DNA of 64,000 nt from Sabellastarte sp. h YS-2021 (Eukaryota > Annelida > Polychaeta > Sabellida > Sabellidae): the NCBI GenBank assembly GCA_964017235.1, contig OZ024931.1, forward strand, positions 105,356,221-105,420,220, given 5' to 3'. A program made the position numbers and the translations under genes. Below the pieces are notes generated by a model, which was given only the letters and a program-made list of their open reading frames with translations, made no database searches and was not told the DNA's origin. Positions 11,882 through 22,564 of this stretch are shown in pieces; positions within the stretch are counted from its first letter, which is position 1; the number at the start of each line of letters is the position of its first letter.

Positions 11882-13030
11882 TTTTTTTATGAATTTTTAA
11901 AATAATTTTTAATGCATTAAAATTAATGAAATCATGCACTAAATCAATTGTAACTTGAAAAGTATTGCATTTAGAGCATTTTGTTAAAATATGTTATTCA
12001 GCTACTTTTTCCATAGCTACAACATGGTGAGTAACTTGGGTGTCTATCTCAATAGCTAAGTGAGTAATAGCTACTTTAGGACTTTTCAGTAACTTCCGTC
12101 ATAAGTAAAATCACTTGTAACTTGAAAACCATTGCATTTAGAGAATTTTGTGTAAATATCTGTCACATCTGCCACTGTGGCCTAGCGGGTAACACACTTG
12201 TCTAGGAACTCAGAGGACGTGGGTTCAATCCCAGGTACAGGCAGATACATAGTGGCTCGGATGACCTCTTAAAATGGTGGTCCTCTGTCATTGGGTCCTT
12301 TCCCCAGTGGCAGGTTAAAGAACCTCAAGGACGTTGATAAATGGTCATCCTTGAGCCTCTATCTTCCAGTTAGGGGAATATCAGTTACTTGTCAGTTGGA
12401 GCTGTACCTGTGCAGTCCGATTGGTTAAATAGCGCTTTGAGTCCTGTAGTATATGGAGATATTGCGCTGAGTATAAATACATAATAATAATAATAATGTT
12501 ATTCACGTATTTTGTGGTTAGCTATAACATAGTAAAATTCCAGACCTGTGGCTCATTGCATAGCTGAGTAATAGCTACTTTGAGGTTCTTACTCAACACT
12601 AAATCATTTATAACTTGAAAAGTATTGCATTTAGAGCATCTTGTTAAAATATATTATTCAGCTATTTTTTCCAGAGCTACAACATGGTGAGTAACTTGGG
12701 TGTGTATCTCAATAGCTAAGTCAGTAATAGCTACTTTTGGACTTTTCAGTAACTTCCATCATAAGTAAAATCACTTGTAACTTGAAAACCATTGCATTTA
12801 GAGAATTTTGTGTAAATATGTTATTCAGCTACTTTTGGGTCAGCTATAACACAGTAAAATTTCAGACCTGTAGCTCATGGCATACCTGAGTAATAGCTGA
12901 GTAAATCACTTATAACTTGAAAACTATTGCATTTAAATTATTTAGTTTCAGTTGTTATTCACCTATTTTGGGGTCAGCTATAACATAGTAAAATTAAAAC
13001 TATTGCATTTGCAATATTTTCTTTAAATAT
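11882..13030. repeat. satellite-like direct repeats
   Basis: Units share 'cttgtaacttgaaaa(g/c)(t/c)attgcatttaga', 'tattcagctactttt', 'agctataacatagtaaaatt' and 'tgagtaatagcta'. At least four diverged copies are visible (about 11940-12165, 12500-12780, 12780-12900, 12900-13020). A SINE interrupts one unit at about 12167-12497. Non-coding. Confidence 0.7.
12167..12497 (+). mobile_element. tRNA-derived SINE
   Basis: An RNA polymerase III box A (TGGCCTAGCGGG, 12178-12189) and box B (GGTTCAATCCC, 12232-12242) sit 42 bp apart. A tRNA-unrelated body ending 'agcgctttgagtcctgtag...' follows, then an (AAT)n tail ending at 12497. The insertion interrupts a unit of the surrounding repeat: the uninterrupted version is at about 12800-12830 ('gagaattttgtgtaaatatgttattcagc'). 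It does not fold as an intact tRNA, so it is a retroposon rather than a tRNA gene. Confidence 0.8.
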
Positions 13031-13099
13031 GTTTTTAACTTACTTTTTACACCTTAACAGTTACCTTCTTACTTTCCTTCTGAACACCATTTCCATGGC

Positions 13100-13765
13100 A
13101 CAACTTTTGTGTCCTTTTCTTCTGTCACTTCTACTCTGAAACTCAAAACACACAGTCAGCTGACACAGAGCCTGTTCACGGACACTGATTGCTTGTTTCA
13201 GGGTTGAGCTTGAGTTTACTGAGAGACATCCATCTTTGCAGATCCTGAAGGCAGACATTTAGCTTGGCGAGAGATGGATGTATAACTGAGTATCGTCCGC
13301 ATAGAAATGGAATTTAATATACGGATGGAGGTGGATGATTTTGTTGTATCGAGTGAAAACAACAATGGACCCAGAACAGAACCTTGGGGAAGCTCATAGA
13401 TGAGATTGCTTAATTCAGATAGTGTATAGTGCAACGATTGCTCAAGTAGGAAGCAAACCACTTTAGAACAGTTCCACCAAGACCAAACCAGGATTTAAGG
13501 TAACCAAGGAGAATATTATGATCTAAGTGTCAAATGTGGCTGATAAGTCAAGTAGTACTGGAGCTGTGGGTTCACCACGTGCCAGAGAGAGATGGACCTC
13601 GTTTTTTATCGACAATAAAGCAGTTTCCGTGGAATGTCCTGGCTTATATGCTAACTGATGAGGATTGTCCAGTTTGTTGTTATTGATGTGTGACGTTAGT
13701 TGCTTGGCAATGACTTGCTCCACCAAGTTTGATAGGAAACAAAGGCCAGACACTGGGCGGTAATT
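13100..13765 (-). pseudogene. LINE reverse transcriptase, 3' half of interrupted copy
   Basis: On the - strand this begins with YRPVSGLCFLSNLVEQVIAK, LDNPHQLAYKPGHSTETALL and VLLDLSATFDT, typical N-terminal RT blocks of non-LTR elements. After frame changes come LPQGSVLGPLLF and 'CLQDLQRWMSLSKLKLNP'. The homology then stops near 13150. The reading frame continues from the LINE half at 17831-19740 (…NNLKN | YRPV…), the two being separated by Helentron-like copy B. Several frameshifts and deletions make it non-functional. The YADD-type catalytic region is damaged. Confidence 0.85.
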
Positions 13766-13810
13766 ATATCCCCAGACGAAAGTCGGGGATATATTGGATT
13801 CAGGTCCGTC

Positions 13811-13847
<37 letters not shown>

Positions 13848-16800
13848 AGAAATTTCCTTGTGGACGCGATAACTCAAAAACAAATTAATATTTTTTTTTC
13901 AAACTTGGTACACATGTTAAGGGTGCCCAAAGGAAGATCCCTATTTTAAGGTGACCTTAAACTCCCAGTAAAAAAGAACTTATGGCCACCTTAAGGTCAA
14001 AAATTGGACTTTTGGCCACTTAGAGCCCTGTAGGTCACAAACTATGATGCTCAGCTGGCTGAAATTTTACCTGACAACACATTAATATGTTCTTAGTACA
14101 TGTGCCGAAAATCACGACTTTAAGTTGAGGAGAAAATTGTCTTTGAGGCCCATAAATACCCCCACTTAGGGATTTTTTGCTATACTTTTCACATATTTTG
14201 CCCTATAATTTGGAAGTGGTAATTCTGATGAGTCTCAAACTGTGCTAGGTATAACTTTGATATGTAATCCTTGTCTGTAGAAAATTTTAGGGCTGTAGGT
14301 TTACCCAAAGGGGTCGACTTAAGGTCTCAAAAGTGCCCACAGAGACCCAATTTATGCACTTTTTGCCACTTTCAAGCACTGTAGCTTTAAAACTATGTCT
14401 CTCATCTAAGTTAAATATCATCTGGGAATATATCTATGTGTTTTCTTATATGTGCCCCAACATTTAGGCCTTTAATAGACAGTTAACCTGTGTATCAGGA
14501 CCATAAACACCCACCCGAGTGACCCTTATAAGACATTTTTCACATCTTTTTCCCTGTAACTTGGAAATGGTAAGTCTGAGAAGTTTCAAACTGTATTAGA
14601 TATATATTCTGTGTGTAATCTTAGTATGTAACAGATTTTAAGTCTGAAGCTTTAATTTTGAAGGTCAAATTGAGGTCTCTAAAAGGCTCCCAAAGACCCA
14701 ATATTTGGACTTTTTGCTACTTTTAAGCCCTGTGACTGTCAAACTATGTGACTGATAGAGCTCAAATCCTATCTGGGAAGATATTAGTATGTTATTTATA
14801 TATGTGCCAAAAATTAAGGCTTTAAGAAGACATTTAACCTGTGTATGAGGACCATAAATCCCCACCCGAGTGACCATTTTTAGACATTTTTCACATATTT
14901 TGCCCTGTAACTTGGAAATGGTAAGTCTAAGAAGTTTCAAACTGTATTAGATGCATATTCTATGTGTAATCTTAGTATGTGACAAATTTTAAGTCTGAAG
15001 CTTTAATTTGAAGGCCACATTTAGGTCTCTAGAAGGCCCCATAAAGACCCAGTATTTGGACTTTTTGCCAATTTTAAGGCCTTTGACTGTTAAACTATGT
15101 GACTGATACAGCTGAAATCTCATCTGGGAATACATTATTATGTTCTTTTTACATGTGCCAAAAATCAAGGCTTCAAGTAGACATTTAACCTGTGTATGAG
15201 GACCTTAAACACCCACCTGAGTGACCCTTTTAAGACATTTTTCACATATTTTGCTCTGTAACTTGGAAATGGTAAGTCTGAGAAGTTTCAAACTTTATTA
15301 GATACATATTCTATGTGTAATCTTAGTATGTAACAAATTTTAAGTCTGAAGCTTTAATTTGAAAGCCACATCGAGATCTCTAAAAGGCCCACAGAGACCC
15401 AATATTTGGACTTTTTGCCACCTTTAAGCCCTGTGACTGTTAAACTATGTGATTGATGGAGCTGAAATCCCATCTGGGAATGCATTATTATGTCCTTTTT
15501 ACATATGGCGAAAATCAAGGTTTTTAGTAGACATTTAACCTGTGTATGAGGGCCATAGACACTCGCCCAAGTGCCTTTTTGGACATTTTTTCCGTATTTT
15601 GCCCTGTTATTTGGAAATGCTTAGTGTGACAAGTCTTAAACTGTATTATATATAATTTTTGTTTGTTATGTATGTCCCCCAAAAAGTTTCAGATCTGTAG
15701 TTTAATTGCTAAGGTCTCTTTAACAATTGTAAAATGCCCACAGAAACCCAATGTATGGACATTATGCCACTTTAAAGCCCAGTAACTGTCAAACTATGTG
15801 GGTTATAGAGCTGAAATCTTTGAATTTTTAAAAGGAAATGCCTGTCTATTTAAATTTTGAATATTAATAATGTTATGGCTATCTTAGTCTTTTAAGAACT
15901 TATTTTTGTGTGTTATACCTCTGCTTGCTGAGTTTTTAACTTTTTAAAATGAAACTGGTTAAACGCCGGTTAAACATATTCAAGTAGACAAAATGGACAC
16001 TTTAAGTGAGCTTTAAGTCCCAATATTAATGAAATTATATCCGTATGTAGTAAAACTAGGGGATTTTTAACCCTCAACTAGCCCAGTTTTATTCAACTTG
16101 CCTCAGTTAATTTTGACACAGCTCCTACAGTTATGAACTCATTTCAGTTGATAATCACATACTTAAAATTCTCAATTCTTTTTGTATTTGAGTACCCCTT
16201 TTATATAGATTGTTTGTTTACCATTTTTGCTGTAGCACTCCATCTCTTTGAGAGAACATGTAAACTGTGTAAAAAAGATGTAGAAGATGAGATACATTTT
16301 GTTTGTGTTTGTCCAGCTTTAGAGCTGATTCGTATGAAATATTTCAAAATTTTAAATATAGATAAATCTGAATTATTAATAGATCAATTATCAAGGGTAT
16401 TAACTCATATGAATGTCAATATGGTTATTAATTTTATTTTTGATTTGTGGCAAGAAAGAAAAAGTAAATTATATTGTTAATTTTTATGTATTGAATTGCT
16501 GTCTTTATTTACTGTATCTTACCTCAAAATATGTTTGCTCTGTTTGTTATTAACTCTCTATTTAAAGTGACTTATAAGCCCATATAGGGCTGGGTATTAC
16601 TTCAATAGTTTTTGTATAATCCTTGTCAACATAATACATGTCACTATAATAAACTAATAAACTAAACTAAGTCCCAACCCACATCCCCCACCCGGATTCC
16701 CCCCACCCACCTCTGCTTGCTGAGTTTTTCACTTTTTAAAATGAAACTGGTGAAACATATTGAAGTAGACAAAATGGACACTTTAAGTGAGCTTTAAGTC

Positions 16801-17830
16801 CCAATATTAATGAAATTATATCCTTATGTAGTAAAACTAGGGGATTTTTAACCCTCAACTAGCCCAGTTTTATTCAACTTGCCTCAGTTAATTTTGGCAC
16901 AGCTCCTACAGTTATGAACTCATTTCAGTTGATAATCACATACTTAAAATTCTCAATTCTTTTTGTATTTGAGTACCCCTTTTATATAGATTGTTTGTTT
17001 ACCATTTATGCTCAACCCACATCCCCCACCCGGATTCCCCCCACCCACCTCTGGGACCTCCAGCTATATTGAGTGACACTAAATAAACAAAGGTATTTAA
17101 TGATATCAGATGAGAAACAAAGAACTCAATGGGGTTGCAGATCTTGTGTAATAGTGAGAGAGGTGTGGAGAAGGGGAGAGGGGTGGGGGTGGGAGGTGGT
17201 GGGCTTCATTACATATAACACAAAGGGGAGTCAGAACTGAGATTGTGTCACATATTTAGGTTGCATATATATGGACCACATATATAGGTATAGAGGAAAT
17301 GAATAACTGAAAACAATTTGCAAATTCTAAAAATAATATAATAAAATAATAATATAAATAATTTTTTTTTAAATAATATTTTATTTGTGAACAAATATAG
17401 AAACAGATATGCGCTTTTGGGATTATGAATTTTAGAATGGACATTGAATCATCAATCATTTAAATACTTTGAAGGAAGATTGAAAAGTATGATGAGTTGA
17501 GTTAAAAATAATATTTTATTTGTCAACAAATATAGAAACAGATATGCTCTTTTGGGATTATTATTTTAGAATGGACATTCATCAATCATTTAAATACTTT
17601 GAAAATAGGTTTAGAGTTATCATTGCAGGAAGATTGAAAATATAATTTGAGTTATGTATTCGGCGTCTGGGGATACACCATCTTCCTTGGAAGATATAAA
17701 CAGAGTAGATTGATGTGCTGAAGTTCATATAATAATGGGTAATTATGTTTTTAAAAATTCCCGATCAAAACCTGTGGCGTGAGTGATGACCTGTCTGGGG
17801 ATATGTTGGCGCCGAGTTGGCCCAATCTAG
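13766..17830 (+). mobile_element. Helentron-like element, family 1, copy B (in a LINE)
   Basis: Same ends as copy A: ATATCCCCAGA at the 5' end, TCTGGGGATAT (17794-17804), the same hairpin and CTAG (17827-17830). It has a (GCC)n tract at about 13812-13845 and the ~340-bp tandem core. The flanks are LINE coding sequence; joining GGTAATT to CTTAAG restores the LINE frame (Leu-Lys-Asn-Tyr), showing insertion at a TT dinucleotide with little or no target duplication. It is about 0.8 kb longer than copy C. A LINE 3' end (about 16236-16672) and a second copy of the segment 15915-16240 (at 16712-17010) account for the difference. Elsewhere B and C are nearly identical. Confidence 0.82.
16236..16672 (+). 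mobile_element. LINE 3' end fragment inside copy B
   Basis: Encodes a C-terminal RT tail with a Cys/His cluster (CKLCKKDVEDEIHFVCVCPA, then LIRMKYFKIL and FIFDLWQERKSKLY, stop at about 16480). An untranslated region follows, ending in a short 'aataaactaataaactaaacta' tail (to about 16672). It is a different LINE lineage from the one interrupted by copy B. It is absent from copy C and flanked by a duplicated stretch of the host element. Confidence 0.7.
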
Positions 17831-19740
17831 TTCTTAAGGTTGTTTCTGGGAAGAGAAGCCATTTTTCTGAGGGGGGTGACAACCGCCATTTTGAAAGAGT
17901 TTGGGAAAGAGCCTTCAATGAGAGAATCCTTTACCAACTTGGTAATAGATGGGAGGAGGATATCAAGACAATCCTTAAGGAGGAATGTTGGTATAGGGAC
18001 CAGTGAGCAAGATTTAGTGGGGGATTCACTGATACACTAATGGACCTCGTCTTCAGTAACAGGCATAAAGGCATTGAAAGCAGGAGGCACTGAATCAGGT
18101 GCATCATTGAAAGAGCCAGAAACAGAAAATGTATCCCTGATTAGCTTATTTTATTGGAGAAAAAAGAAGCAAACATGTCAGCAAGGCTTTTGTCTGAGCT
18201 ATGAGCAGGTAGAACAGTCTCAGAAGTGCGATGCAATACCTTCCTTAATGACTGCCATAGCTTCTTGGGGTCATCACTGTTTGCAGTTATAAGATTAGTA
18301 CAGTAGGAACCCTTGTCTTTATTGGCCAGTCAATTGCACCAGGCAATTTGCTTGCGGAGCCTTGACCCATTCAACTGCGTCTTATATTTTCTCCATATTC
18401 ATTCAAATTGCCACCTTACAGAGCGAGCCATGCAATATGAATCAGACGACCACTCATCTGAATGCTGTTTTGTCTTGCGTGAGATGATAGGAGCATGCTT
18501 GTTCTTAGAGAGCGAGCCATGCGATATGAATCAGATGACCACTCATCTGAATGCTGTTTTGTCTTGCGTGAGATGATAGGAGCATGCTTGTTAAGTACCT
18601 GGGTTACACCAACCATGTACTGATCATACAGTTCTGCAGCAGTTCCTTCAGGGGACCGTACAAATGGTATATTATTAAGGTCATTGCGGAACTGGTCAAT
18701 ATCGATCCTGTGATATCGGCGATAAGAGACCCATTTTTCAATGCTGGTTGATGGGTGGGAGAAGTCAAGTTGGCATCTTATAGCAGCATGGTCAGATATG
18801 AAATCCCCAACACTAACATTACGGACAAAATCGGAGTCACAAGGAGATATCAAAACGTCCAGAGTATGACCCAGTATATGAGTTGGGCCGCTGACTCTTT
18901 GAACCAAACCGCAACACTGAAGGATGTCGTTAAACCTGGACCTATCACCACACTCAACATCCAGATGAACATTTATGTCACCACAAATGATGAATTTGGA
19001 ACCAGTTGAAGACAGAAAGCCAGAAAGAGCCAGAAAATCTTCCAGAAACTGAGTAGTACAAGAACCTGGGAGATGATACACACAAGCAGCAACAAATATA
19101 TTGTAGTCGGACTTGAAAGATGGTATGATGATTTCAAATGATCTAAAAACTGGTGAAGAGACAATATTGGGAGAAAAGGTTTTTCTACACAGAAAGCCAA
19201 CACCACCACCCAAACCAGTACACCTTGGTTTTTGGATAAAGTTGTAATTTGCCGGTGTGAGAGAATTTAGGAGACCATCAGTGTCATTTGGTCTTCTTTG
19301 AGTCTTGACCAGACCCAGGATATCCAAGTCACTGCATTTTATGAGGTTGTGCAGGAGAGGGCCTTTATTGCAAATGGATCTACAATTGACAAATCCAAAA
19401 TTGTTCGGGCCAGGGTTTGAAGCAACATCACCACACAATAAAAGGAGTAGTAGTAGGTTTTTTAGTTTCAGTTGTGGAGGAACCTGTTTTGTATTGCCAA
19501 GGTAACAATATTTATGCACCAAAACAGGGAGCCGAAAAATAGATGGGATACTCCTGTCAACGTTTTCACAATTCTCACAATTTTCACAATTCTGACTCTT
19601 GATAAATAATAAATACATGACTAGCATTATACTCTTATAATGCACTATGTTTGAAATATTCAGGATTGAGTCATTCAGAAAAAATAAAAATAAATGGTCA
19701 AAAATACACAAGCAAAGATGTCATAAATTATAATATCACA
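17831..19740 (-). pseudogene. LINE 5' half: endonuclease with 2A-like motif
   Basis: On the - strand, an open frame from about 19711 encodes a leucine-rich stretch (LKLKNLLLLLLLCGDVASNP then GP), i.e. a 2A-like D-V-x-x-N-P-G-P motif. An apurinic-type endonuclease follows: NCRSICNKG, FIICGDINVH (catalytic Asp/Asn block), SGPTHILGHTLDVLIS and DFISDHAAIRC (SDH motif). It is broken by an 89-bp duplication near 18420-18600; beyond it, frame fragments continue to LLPSITKLVKDSLIEGSFP and VVTPLRKMASLPRNNLKN at 17831. The family is an APE-type non-LTR retrotransposon of the L2/CR1/Rex1-like group. The E of canonical 2A (DxExNPGP) is A here, so skipping activity is uncertain. The exact 5' end of the element was not determined. 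Confidence 0.85.
18421..18597. repeat. 89-bp tandem duplication within the LINE
   Basis: 'gagcgagccatgc(a/g)atatgaatcaga' starts at 18421 and again at 18510, and each copy runs to 'gagcatgcttgtt'. The period of 89 is not a multiple of three, so it shifts the LINE frame. The few differences between copies suggest a fairly young event. Confidence 0.9.
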
Positions 19741-19789
19741 TGTAAATGATAATATTCTGTATAGTGATAATCTTAACAATTACAGTTTT

Positions 19790-20280
19790 TACCCCACAGC
19801 CCTTAAACGCTGTCAGGGTATTGTTTTCACCCATGGTGTCCGGATGGGCGTTCCGTGGGAAAAAGTTTGTCCGGCCTGTATCTCAGAAACCATAAGGTAT
19901 AGGAAGTTGATACCTAGTAGGGGCATTGCTTAGGGGGTGTAGGTGTGCAATGTCATGTGTGACCTTGATTTGACCTTTGACCTTGCTGTAGTGACCTTGA
20001 GTTTGAACATCTTGTCCGGGCTATATCTCGGAAACCGTAAGGTGTAGGAAGTTGATACTTGGTAGGGATATTAGTTAGGGGTTGTAGGTATGCAATGTCA
20101 TGGTGTGACCTTGATTTGACCTTCGACCTTTTGACCCCCAAACTAAGTGTGAAAATTTCAGCACTTTATCACAATTTCTCAGTGACTATTGCCGGGATTT
20201 CTCTCTAATCTTGCATATACGTACTAGGCTACAAGTAGATTCCCTTGTGTGAGTATTAGGCCTGGATCTGTCTTAGTTTT
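19790..20280 (+). repeat. interspersed repeat starting TACCCCACAGCCCTTAA (copy R4)
   Basis: It begins TACCCCACAGCCCTTAAACGC and contains two units of 'tccgg(c/g)ctgtatctc(a/g)gaaacc(a/g)taaggt(g/a)ta(t)aggaagttgata', 'gggacattg' and 'gtgaccttgatttgacctttgacctt'. Its 3' part matches 8310-8448 rather than the 3' part of copies R1 and R2, so it may be a separate subfamily. Non-coding. Confidence 0.7.
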
Positions 20281-20307
20281 TTTTTTATGAATTTTTAAAA
20301 TAATTTT

Positions 20308-21033
20308 TACCCCACAGCCCTTAAGGGCTGTCGGGATATTGTTTTCGCCCATGGTGTCCGGATGGGCGGGCGGGAAAAAGTTTGTCCGGGCTGTATCTCA
20401 GAAACCATAAGGTGTAGGAAGTTGTTACTTGATAGGGACATTGGTTAGGGGGTGTAGGTGTGCAATGTCATGGAGTAACCTAGATTTGACCTTTGACCTT
20501 TTCATAGTGACCATGAATTTTAAAATCTTGTCTGGGTTATTTCTCTGATTCTATAAATTGTAGAAGGTTGAAGCGTGATAGGGACATTGGTTAGGGTTTG
20601 TAGGTGTGCATCATGGTGTGACCTTTAACTTTGGCTCTGCCAAAGTGTATTCACCTGCAATATTTGAGACATCTTTTTCTTATGACAAAGACATATGGAT
20701 TGCTGCAATTGATTATTATATGCACTTTTACATAATTGTGCGTTTTTTCCATTGACAGCTATTCTCCAATTAATAAATTTTATACCTTCATAAGTTTTAG
20801 TGTACTGATTAATTCTGTCGTCTTGGTGTTGAATTATCTTGTTTTAATACTTTATCTTTACATACATTTTTTTCTTAGATGTTTTTATTTTCTCTACTTA
20901 AACATTATTTGGACCTTTACATAACTGACACTGCTCTGAAAGTATCTAGATCTTTGTGCTGTTTCACTGCTTCTATATCTCATGGTGTTGAAAGCTATTT
21001 CCCCAGGCTGTGATCTCTGATGCTATTTTTAAA
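20308..21033 (+). mobile_element. Helentron-like element, family 4 (copy R3)
   Basis: It starts TACCCCACAGCCCTTAAGGG (self-complementary CCCTTAAGGG) and has the aggaagttg/gacattgg units. It ends with 'ctcatggtgttgaaa...ctgtgatctctgatgctattttt'. The 3' inverted repeat CTGTGGGGTA found in copies R1 and R2 has been lost here (only 'ctgtg' remains). Non-coding. Confidence 0.6.
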
Positions 21034-21109
21034 TTTTTGAAATTGAAAGAAGAAATATTTGAACCACAAGAAGGTTTTGCCAGTTTGAAAAGGAACGGCA
21101 ATTTATCAA

Positions 21110-21300
21110 AGCAGGAGGATTGGGTTGGTGGGGAGGATTGGGTAACACACTCACCTCACACCTCTTGGGTCCTGGATTTGTTTCCTTGCCTGACCTTCAT
21201 TGGGAAAGTGGGTAGTTGCTTGCCAGCACCTGGTGGTTTTCAGGGATGTATCTTGGCAAATTTATATACACTACTTTCTCCTATCCACTCAACTAAACAT
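21110..21300 (+). mobile_element. degenerate SINE
   Basis: 'ggaggattgggtaacacactcacctcacacctcttgggtcctggattt' followed by 'gggtagttgcttgccagcacctgg' resembles the better preserved SINE at 24851-24985 ('ggtaacacactcgcctc', 'ggtggtagttgcttg'). The tRNA promoter boxes are eroded. Confidence 0.5.
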
Positions 21301-21465
21301 CCATATATGACAGACATGGTGCAATGTTCTTTCATTACTTCTGTATCTGCCATGTTGAAAACATTGAAGGTGTACAAAATCTGTCAAGCTCCTCCAATTC
21401 TTGATAAAATTACATTCATAGCAAATGGCTTTGTTAAATCAGGGTTACCTTGTCGGTCAATTACT

Positions 21466-21885
21466 GGTTGTGTCACTGTACGTTTGTAGGTTCTGTACAT
21501 TTGATATCTTCACGCTAGTTGTGTCACTATGTTTTTAGGTTCTGTACATTTAACATCTTCACACTGATTGTGTGACTGTGTGTTTGTAGGTTCTGTACAT
21601 TTGACATCTTCATGTTAGTTGTGTGACTGTACATTTGTGGTTTTGTACATTTGATATCTTCACACTAGTTGTGTGACTGTATGTTTGTAGGTTCTGTACA
21701 TTTGATATCTTCACACTAGTTGTGTGATTGTGTGTTTGTAGGTTCTGTACATTTGACATCTTCACACTGCTTATGTGACTGTATGTTTGTAGGTTCTGTA
21801 TATTTGATATCTTCACACTGCTTGTGTGATAGTATGTTTGTAGGTTTTGTATTTTTATGCTTGCTGTGTGATTATGTATTCTCAG
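21466..21885 (+). repeat. tandem array of exon-2 acceptor units, ~50 bp, 8 copies
   Basis: Units begin near 21489, 21538, 21589, 21639, 21690, 21740, 21792 and 21843 (spacing 49-52 bp), each reading 'tttgtag|gttctgtacatttgatatcttcacactagttgtgtga' with small changes. The true exon 2 start at 21886 ('ctcag|cttctgtgcatttggtatcttcacgctggtcgttt') is the next unit in phase. In the exon frame a unit reads FCTFDIFTLVV then stop, against FCAFGIFTLVV in the exon. The array is therefore an amplified splice acceptor plus the first ~33 coding bases. Confidence 0.9.
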
Positions 21886-21958
21886 CTTCTGTGCATTTGG
21901 TATCTTCACGCTGGTCGTTTGCTGGATGTCTGCAGGTCTCCACACAGCCTCTTCAATG
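21886..21958 (+). CDS. TTYH: TTYH exon 2: membrane segment
   Basis: Acceptor attctcag; donor GTAAAT at 21959. It completes the codon from exon 1 (AT+C = Ile), then reads FCAFGIFTLVVCWMSAGLHT and ASSM and ends in phase 0. This is the second membrane segment of the pair and leads directly into the DFC block of exon 3. The phase fit on both sides and the family-like 'WMSAGLHTA' make this a confident call, although the exon is preceded by eight near-copies of its own start. Confidence 0.9.
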
Positions 21959-22117
21959 GTAAATATCATCTGACTAAACTTCTGTAATTCTTAATCTCTT
22001 TGTTAAATACTTAATGCTGTAATATACTCAATAAACAGTTAAAATACATTCAGTTACAACACATGGTCTCTCCTCAGTGTCCTGGCAGTCATTTTACTCA
22101 TATTTTTGTTCATGCCA

Positions 22118-22215
22118 ACTCAAGAGATTTAGCCAATTCATTCGGTCACTGATTGTTATACTCATACCTTTGTGGTTGTGGGTTTGAACCCAGCTCATGA
22201 CACCATATAGGGTGC
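22118..22215 (+). repeat. tRNA-like SINE head, degraded
   Basis: 'tttagccaattcattcggtcactg...' followed by a good box-B-like 'gtgggtttgaacccagct' (about 22178-22195). It is similar in style to 28120-28200 ('gtgggtttgaatcctaatc'). No intact cloverleaf can be drawn, so it is an old SINE fragment and not a tRNA gene. Confidence 0.45.
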
Positions 22216-22494
22216 ACTTTAGGGCTGTTCATGACAACGCATGGAAAATATTGATCCCCTCTCCAAATATGACACAAAATGTGAAATGCTCAGCACTCAC
22301 ACTGGTAATCAGGAGTGCTAGGTGTCTGTATCAAAAATTTTCAAATACTTTTTCAAATCAGCAGAAATTAAAGTTAAGGTCTTTTGAAAATACAATGTTA
22401 ATATTTTTTAAAAAAATTTTGTTACATTTGTTATCAAAAGTTGACACATCTGCATGTTTAGCTCCACTTTGTAGTACAATGCATGACATTTCAG

Positions 22495-22564
22495 GGTACA
22501 GCTGACTTCTGCGTGGATCCTGATGCTTACATTGAGAGTCTGTATCAGGAGGACCAGCAGAGAG
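22495..22564 (+). CDS. TTYH: TTYH exon 3: DFC-PD-Y block
   Basis: Acceptor atttcag; donor GTGGGT at 22565. It reads GTADFCVDPDAYIESLYQED then QQR, entering in phase 0 and leaving 1 nt. The Asp-Phe-Cys followed by Pro-Asp and Tyr is one of the most conserved tweety signatures, at the start of the second extracellular region; the Cys is expected to form a disulphide. Confidence 0.92.
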
